Part shown: positions 1 to 6,592 of the stretch, piece after piece
Layout: each line of letters opens with the position of its first letter
How positions within the stretch are numbered: position 1 is the stretch's first letter
Assembly (NCBI GenBank): GCA_007133145.1
Contig: SLNF01000111.1
Coordinates: 1 to 6,592 of the forward strand
Direction of reading: 5' to 3'
Source of the DNA: Nitriliruptorales bacterium
GTDB lineage: Bacteria > Actinomycetota > Nitriliruptoria > Euzebyales > Egibacteraceae
Length of the DNA: 6,592 nt
The notes under the pieces: model-generated
The model's input: only the letters and a program-made list of their open reading frames with translations
Told to the model about the DNA's origin: nothing
Database searches by the model: none
Position numbers and translations under genes: made by a program

Positions 1-110
1 CGGCCGGTGTAGTAGAGGATCCGCTCGGTCGTCGTGGTCTTGCCCGCGTCGATGTGCGCCATGATCCCGATGTTGCGGGTCATGGCCAGTGGGTGGTCAC
101 GCGTCGGCAT
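1..110 (-). CDS. fusA: Elongation factor G, N-terminal fragment (cut by window edge)
   Basis: The translation starts MPTRDHPLAMTRNIGIMAHI and continues into DAGKTTTTERILYYTG, which is the start of the EF-G GTPase domain. The P-loop (G1 motif, A-H-I-D-A-G-K-T, residues 18-25, bases 36-59) binds the GTP phosphates. EF-G is the cytoplasmic GTPase that moves tRNAs and mRNA through the ribosome after peptide bond formation. Only 36 codons are visible; the rest lies beyond base 1. I chose the ATG at 108-110 because a purine-rich ribosome binding site (GGAAGGA) lies 10 bases upstream. The in-frame ATG at 81-83 gives a shorter N-terminus but has no such site. The gene follows rpsG by 43 bases on the same strand, the standard str-operon order, and is probably co-transcribed with rpsL and rpsG. 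The 43-base gap shows no convincing promoter or terminator, only a 4-bp stem next to the binding site. Confidence 0.96.
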   Translation of the reverse strand, partial: MPTRDHPLAMTRNIGIMAHIDAGKTTTTERILYYTG

Positions 111-120
111 GACGGTCTGA

Positions 121-127
121 TCCTTCC
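121..127 (-). promoter_or_regulatory. Ribosome binding site of fusA
   Basis: On the minus strand this reads GGAAGGA and ends 10 bases before the ATG at 108-110. It is the evidence for choosing that ATG over the in-frame ATG at 81-83, which has no Shine-Dalgarno-like sequence in front of it. Confidence 0.75.
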
Positions 128-153
128 GAAGCTCGGCGCCCGGGTGGCGGGGC

Positions 154-624
154 CTACCAGCGGTAGTGGGCGAAGGCCTTGTTGGCCTCGGCCATCTTGT
201 GGGTGTCGTCCCGGCGCTTGACCGAGGCGCCAGCGTTGTTCGCGGCGTCCATGATCTCGCCCGCGAGGCGCTCGGCCATCGCGTGCTCGCGGCGGCCACG
301 GCTGAACGTCGTGAGCCAGCGCAGCGCGAGGGTCGTCCCGCGGCCCTGGCGCACCTCGATCGGCACCTGGTAGGTCGCGCCGCCGACCCGGCGGGACTTC
401 ACCTCGAGGACGGGGCGGATGTTGTCGACCGCCTTCTTGAAGGTCGTCAGCGGATCGCCGCCGGTGCGCTCGGCGACGAGGTCGAAGGCGTCGTAGACGA
501 TGCCCTCGGCAACGGAGCGCTTGCCGTCGAGCATGATCTTGTTGATGAGCTGGGTGACGAGCACCGACTCGTACTTCGAGTCCGGCGGCGTCGGTCGCGA
601 CGGAGCGGGGCCCTTGCGCGGCAT
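154..624 (-). CDS. rpsG: 30S ribosomal protein S7
   Basis: This 156-residue protein has the normal short bacterial S7 length and ends in the typical AHYRW. S7 is a primary assembly protein: it binds the 3' major domain of 16S rRNA, organises the head of the small subunit and lies near the E-site tRNA. The N-terminal signature region (residues 15-46, with D-G-K-R at 33-36) and the conserved stretch of residues 69-104, including VGGATYQVP at 80-88 of the beta-hairpin arm, are intact. The start MPRKGPAP is of the actinobacterial type. The ATG at 622-624 is preceded by a full AAGGAGG eight bases upstream, so the start is secure. The gene begins 3 bases after the rpsL stop codon and ends with TAG, 43 bases before fusA. 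In E. coli S7 represses its own operon by binding mRNA between rpsL and rpsG; a 3-base gap leaves little room for the same site here (inference). Confidence 0.99.
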   Translation of the reverse strand: MPRKGPAPSRPTPPDSKYESVLVTQLINKIMLDGKRSVAEGIVYDAFDLVAERTGGDPLTTFKKAVDNIRPVLEVKSRRVGGATYQVPIEVRQGRGTTLALRWLTTFSRGRREHAMAERLAGEIMDAANNAGASVKRRDDTHKMAEANKAFAHYRW

Positions 625-627
625 CTC

Positions 628-999
628 CTAGCCCTCCTTCTTCGCGCCGTACTTCGACCGCGCCTGCTTGCGGTCGCGCACCGCCGCGGCGTCGAGCGCC
701 GCACGGACGACCTTGTAGCGGACACCCGGCAGGTCCTTCACTCGGCCACCGCGCACGAGCACGATCGAGTGCTCCTGGAGGTTGTGGCCCTCACCCGGGA
801 TGTAGGCGGTGACCTCGATGCCTGAGGTCAGGCGCACACGGGCCACCTTGCGAAGCGCGGAGTTGGGCTTCTTCGGCGTCGTGGTGTAGACGCGCGTGCA
901 GACGCCGCGACGCTGCGGCGAACCCTTCAGCGCCGGTGTCGTCGCCTTCTCCGTCCGGGCCTTGCGCCCCTTGCGGACGAGCTGCTGGATAGTCGGCAT
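628..999 (-). CDS. rpsL: 30S ribosomal protein S12
   Basis: This 123-residue protein starts with the invariant MPTIQQLVRKGR and carries the conserved decoding-centre loops TPKKPNSALRK (residues 41-51) and RGGRVKDLPGVRY (83-95). S12 lies at the decoding centre of the small subunit and helps monitor codon-anticodon pairing. Lys43 and Lys88, where substitutions give streptomycin resistance in other bacteria, have the wild-type residue, so a sensitive-type S12 is expected. Asp89 is the residue that RimO methylthiolates in E. coli. The frame stays open upstream to 1158 (53 more codons), but that part is low-complexity and resembles no S12 extension, so the ATG at 997-999 is the start. The gene is first in its unit: a strong promoter lies about 240 bases upstream and rpsG starts 3 bases after its TAG stop. 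Confidence 0.99.
   Translation of the reverse strand: MPTIQQLVRKGRKARTEKATTPALKGSPQRRGVCTRVYTTTPKKPNSALRKVARVRLTSGIEVTAYIPGEGHNLQEHSIVLVRGGRVKDLPGVRYKVVRAALDAAAVRDRKQARSKYGAKKEG
633..639 (-). promoter_or_regulatory. Ribosome binding site of rpsG inside the end of rpsL
   Basis: The minus strand reads AAGGAGG, a perfect match to the anti-Shine-Dalgarno core, eight bases before the rpsG ATG. It is made by the last S12 codons (Lys-Glu-Gly) and sits just ahead of the rpsL TAG stop at 628-630. A ribosome terminating on rpsL therefore covers the rpsG initiation site, which points to translational coupling and equal output of S12 and S7. Confidence 0.9.
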
Positions 1000-1001
1000 G
1001 G

Positions 1002-1012
1002 CTCCCTGTCCT
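1002..1012 (-). promoter_or_regulatory. Probable ribosome binding site of rpsL
   Basis: Upstream of the ATG at 997-999 the minus strand has AGGA (1009-1012, nine bases from the ATG) and GGGAG (1002-1006, only two bases away). The first has the better spacing. Neither is as strong as the AAGGAGG used by rpsG. Confidence 0.55.
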
Positions 1013-1213
1013 GCACCGTGCTCGGGCCGGCGGCCGCTTCGACCGATCCACGGACCCGGGCGTTTCGCTTTGGCCCGGCGCGCGACGGCGCCGGCGTCGT
1101 TGTTGTCGCGTCGCTCGTTGGCCTGACAACGGCGGCGGTTTCCGCCAGCGCGCTGCACCAGCGGCTAGCGGCCGCCGGTTTCGCCTCCGAGCGGGTGGTG
1201 GCGTACACACAGC

Positions 1214-1235
1214 GCGCCCGGGCACGCCCGGGCGC
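1214..1235. repeat. GC-rich near-palindrome with 10-base arms at the rpsL transcript start
   Basis: Arms GCGCCCGGGC (1214-1223) and GCCCGGGCGC (1226-1235) are perfect reverse complements around two bases. Each arm also contains the palindrome CCCGGG. It begins about five bases after the predicted rpsL transcription start, so in RNA it would be a very stable 9-bp stem with a 4-base loop near the 5' end. In DNA it could be a symmetrical protein binding site next to the promoter. No T-run follows on either strand, so it does not look like an intrinsic terminator. Confidence 0.75.
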
Positions 1236-1246
1236 TCACCCGAAAG

Positions 1247-1275
1247 AGCCTACGCGCGGTGCCCCACGGTGTCAA
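1247..1275 (-). promoter_or_regulatory. Housekeeping (sigma-70/HrdB type) promoter for rpsL-rpsG-fusA
   Basis: The minus strand carries TTGACA (1270-1275), a perfect -35 consensus, then exactly 17 bases, then TAGGCT (1247-1252), a good actinobacterial -10 element. The predicted start lies in the GGG at 1239-1241. It points towards rpsL and is the only strong promoter-like pair I found in the gap. It explains how the str genes are expressed although an opposite-strand gene separates them from rpoC. It also overlaps the region that would be coding if the HNH gene used its most distant in-frame GTG at 1259, which favours the ATG at 1361 for that gene. Confidence 0.85.
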
Positions 1276-1360
1276 CCAGCCCCATGATCCCACGCCGGCG
1301 AGCCCCAGAGGCTGTGGATCGTCCGGCACGCAGCGCGCAAGGGCGTGGCACGGTGCATCC
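1276..1360 (+). other. Upstream region of the HNH gene, no clear promoter
   Basis: These 85 bases lie between the rpsL promoter and the chosen start of the HNH gene. On the plus strand I see no convincing -35/-10 pair; CATGAT near 1283 is the closest -10-like hexamer, but its -35 region is poor. The only Shine-Dalgarno-like sequence at usable distance from the ATG is a weak GGTG (1352-1355); AAGGG at 1339-1343 is 17 bases away, too far. Weak signals suggest low or conditional expression (inference). Confidence 0.4.
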
Positions 1361-2809
1361 ATGCCCACGAGCACCGCCTCGACCGAGACGGCCACGCCGA
1401 CGCCGAGCCCTGCCCTCGGCGACCTCGCAGCGGCCCTGGACGAGCTCAGCGCTGCCGAGCTCTGCGACGCCCTCGGTCTCGTCATCGCGCGGATGACCGC
1501 GGAGCGCGTGGAGCCCGAAGCCGGCGGCGCGGATGCTGCGGACGGATGCATGCCCGAGGATGCGCTGCTCGCCTCGGTCGGGTCGCTGGAGCAGGCGAGC
1601 TGGCGTATCGATGCCGAGCGACTCCGCCGCATCGGTGCGCTCGAGGCCCGCAAGACCCGGCTGCGCTACCGCGCCGCGAGCACCGCGAGCCTCCTCGCCG
1701 CACACAGCGCCTCGAGCTACGGGCGACTGCGTCGGGAGGTGGCCGAGGCCGTCTCGCTGCGGTCCCTGCCGCAGACGGGCGCACGCCTCGCCGCCGGGGA
1801 ACTCGACCCCCGGCATGTGCGCACCGCCACCGATGCCGAGGCCCGCCTCGCTGCCGACACCACCCTCGCCGAGAACCCCGAGGCCCTGGCCGCCGCACGC
1901 GCCGAACTCGACGACCTCGTCGCCGAGCAAGGACCGGGCGCCACCGTCGGCGGGCTGCGCCAGCAGGTCGGCGCCTGGGAGGCCGAGCGCGACGATCCCT
2001 CCCAGGAGGAGCGCGAGGGCCGCGCCCACGCCCAGCGCGGGGTCCAGCTGTCCGGCCCGTCGGGCGCGCTCGGCATGGGTCGGCTCCACGGCGACCTCGA
2101 CCCGCACAGCCTCGCGCTGCTGCACACGCTCTTCGACCATCTCGCCCAGCCCCACGGCCCCGAGGACGACCGCAACGCCGACCAGCGTCGTGCCGACGCC
2201 CTCGCCGAGGCGGCGCGCTGCACCCTCGGCTGGCCCGCACCCCACGGGGCCGACGTCGGGGCCGCGGGTGCGCCCCCGGCCCCGGAGACCATGGGGGCGC
2301 CGAGCGGCGACGGCGCCGGGGCGGTGCGCGGCCCACGGCTACGGGCGCTCGGGCACCCCCACCTGCTCGTCATCGCCTCGAGCGCAGCCCTCGCCGGCAG
2401 CGACGATGCTGAGCCGCCAGAGCTCGTCGGCTACGGCGCAGTCAGCCGGGCGATGGCCCAGCGCGTCGCCTGCGACGCCGACGTGACGATGCTGCGCTGG
2501 CGGGCCGACGGCACCCTCAATGTCGGACGGCGGCAGCGCAAGCCGACACGGCGTCTCCGCGCCGCCGTCCTCGCCCGCGACCGCAGCTGCATCGGGTGCA
2601 AAGCCCCGGCCACCCGCTGTGAGATCCACCACGTGCAATGGTGGCGCGATGGCGGCGGCACCGACCTCGAGAACCTCACCCTCGTCTGCGGCTCCTGTCA
2701 CCACCGCATCCACGGCGAAGGCTGGACGGTCATGCCCGAGGGCTTGTCGTTCCGGCTCGAGGCGCCCCCCGGCCACCCTGTCGCGAAGGCGCGCCGCCGA
2801 AGACCGTGA
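1361..2809 (+). CDS. DUF222 / HNH endonuclease family protein (13E12 repeat type)
   Basis: This 482-residue protein has two parts. Residues about 19-290 form an alpha-helical, Ala/Arg/Glu-rich DUF222 (13E12-repeat) region that includes RRADALAEAAR near its end. An Ala/Gly/Pro-rich linker (about 291-327) leads to a short conserved segment (LLVIASSAAL, then GYGAVSRAMAQRVACDADV) and a C-terminal HNH domain. In the HNH domain C410-x2-C413 and C443-x2-C446 form a complete zinc site; H423-H424, N438 and H447 supply the HNH catalytic pattern. Family knowledge predicts a metal-dependent DNA nuclease, but the biological role of these proteins is poorly known. The gene stands alone, divergent from rpsL and convergent with rpoC. 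Start: the ATG at 1361 is preferred; an in-frame GTG at 1259 would add 34 residues without family-like sequence and would run over the rpsL promoter. Base composition resembles the neighbours, so recent transfer is not evident. Confidence 0.93.
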   Translation: MPTSTASTETATPTPSPALGDLAAALDELSAAELCDALGLVIARMTAERVEPEAGGADAADGCMPEDALLASVGSLEQASWRIDAERLRRIGALEARKTRLRYRAASTASLLAAHSASSYGRLRREVAEAVSLRSLPQTGARLAAGELDPRHVRTATDAEARLAADTTLAENPEALAAARAELDDLVAEQGPGATVGGLRQQVGAWEAERDDPSQEEREGRAHAQRGVQLSGPSGALGMGRLHGDLDPHSLALLHTLFDHLAQPHGPEDDRNADQRRADALAEAARCTLGWPAPHGADVGAAGAPPAPETMGAPSGDGAGAVRGPRLRALGHPHLLVIASSAALAGSDDAEPPELVGYGAVSRAMAQRVACDADVTMLRWRADGTLNVGRRQRKPTRRLRAAVLARDRSCIGCKAPATRCEIHHVQWWRDGGGTDLENLTLVCGSCHHRIHGEGWTVMPEGLSFRLEAPPGHPVAKARRRRP

Positions 2810-2830
2810 CGCGTCGCGTTGCGCACACGA

Positions 2831-2869
2831 CGACGCGGGGGCGCGGAATCCCTCCACACCCCCGCGTCG
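2831..2869. terminator. Hairpin between the convergent HNH and rpoC genes, probable bidirectional terminator
   Basis: Perfect 11-base arms CGACGCGGGGG (2831-2841) and CCCCCGCGTCG (2859-2869) enclose a 17-base loop. The hairpin sits 21 bases after the HNH stop codon and 31 bases after the rpoC stop on the other strand, exactly where both transcripts should end. No T-run follows in either direction; U-less hairpins have often been proposed as terminators in high-GC actinobacteria, but efficiency cannot be judged from sequence. Confidence 0.65.
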
Positions 2870-2900
2870 GGAGCCTTGCCGTCGGGGCGACCGGGCAGGG

Positions 2901-6592
<3,692 letters not shown>

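Larger units (their letters stand above)
1000..1240 (-). promoter_or_regulatory. Long 5' leader of the rpsL-rpsG-fusA transcript
   Basis: If transcription starts about seven bases after the TAGGCT element (near 1240), the mRNA carries about 240 untranslated bases before rpsL. This is long for a ribosomal protein gene. The leader is rich in potential stems: 10-base inverted arms at 1214-1235; GGCGG-AAA-CCGCC (1134-1146, minus strand); GTTGTC paired with GACAAC (1102-1107 with 1125-1130); and CCGGGC paired with GCCCGG around an 11-base loop (1056-1078). I see no stem followed by a U run, so no classical attenuator, and I do not match it to a known riboswitch or ribosomal-protein leader. High GC makes some stems expected by chance. 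No convincing small protein is encoded here. The extent depends on the promoter call. Confidence 0.55.

Noticed and set aside
166..825. A 219-codon open frame on the plus strand
   Set aside because: It is antisense to rpsG and rpsL, both of which are unmistakable from protein sequence.
1100..1131. Second promoter in the rpsL leader (TTGTCA with a 17-base spacer on the minus strand)
   Set aside because: The hexamer at the -10 position (ACAACA) is poor; it is far weaker than the TTGACA/TAGGCT pair upstream.
1000..1158. 53-codon N-terminal extension of S12
   Set aside because: The open frame continues upstream, but the extension is low-complexity and begins at a GTG without a good ribosome binding site; S12 canonically starts with MPTIQQL.
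1259..1360. HNH gene starting at the GTG at 1259
   Set aside because: The extra 34 residues are not family-like, no ribosome binding site precedes the GTG, and the stretch overlaps the -35 element and spacer of the rpsL promoter.
1250..2245. A 331-codon open frame on the minus strand
   Set aside because: It is antisense to the HNH gene, low-complexity Gly/Ala/Arg-rich, and would cover the rpsL promoter; the plus-strand frame contains real domains.
1361..2900. Insertion sequence or transposon carrying the HNH gene
   Set aside because: I found no terminal inverted repeats at the gene borders, no target-site duplication and no transposase signature; the hairpin at 2831-2869 fits a terminator better.

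Overview
The window is GC-rich chromosomal DNA from a member of the Actinomycetota. Three things support this: the beta-prime subunit of RNA polymerase carries the long coiled-coil insertion known from actinobacterial enzymes, S7 has the actinobacterial-style MPRKGPAP start, and a DUF222 (13E12-repeat family) HNH protein is present, a family that is abundant in this phylum. I cannot fix the class or genus from sequence alone.

Layout, read along the + coordinates: the first 36 codons of fusA (elongation factor G, minus strand, running off the left edge); rpsG (S7, minus); rpsL (S12, minus); a 361-base non-coding stretch (1000-1360) that holds a clear housekeeping promoter and a long leader for rpsL; a DUF222/HNH nuclease gene on the plus strand; a 91-base convergent gap with a GC-rich hairpin; and most of rpoC (minus strand, running off the right edge, with the N-terminal roughly 110 residues missing). 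In transcription order on the minus strand this is rpoC, then (opposite-strand HNH gene), then rpsL-rpsG-fusA. This is the usual rpoBC/str neighbourhood with one accessory gene placed between its two halves.

The minus-strand genes supply core gene expression: RNA polymerase, two small-subunit ribosomal proteins and the translocation factor. rpsL and rpsG are tightly coupled: their gap is 3 bases and the rpsG ribosome binding site lies inside the last rpsL codons. Because a convergent gene and a terminator-like hairpin separate rpoC from rpsL, the str genes should depend mainly on their own promoter (TTGACA, 17-base spacer, TAGGCT at 1247-1275), which would give a leader of about 240 bases before rpsL.

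Most of the window is ordinary, highly conserved housekeeping sequence. I found no clearly new system. The points worth a second look are the HNH gene's location, the strong promoter with its long structured rpsL leader, the near-palindromic hairpin at the start of that leader, and the convergent hairpin.
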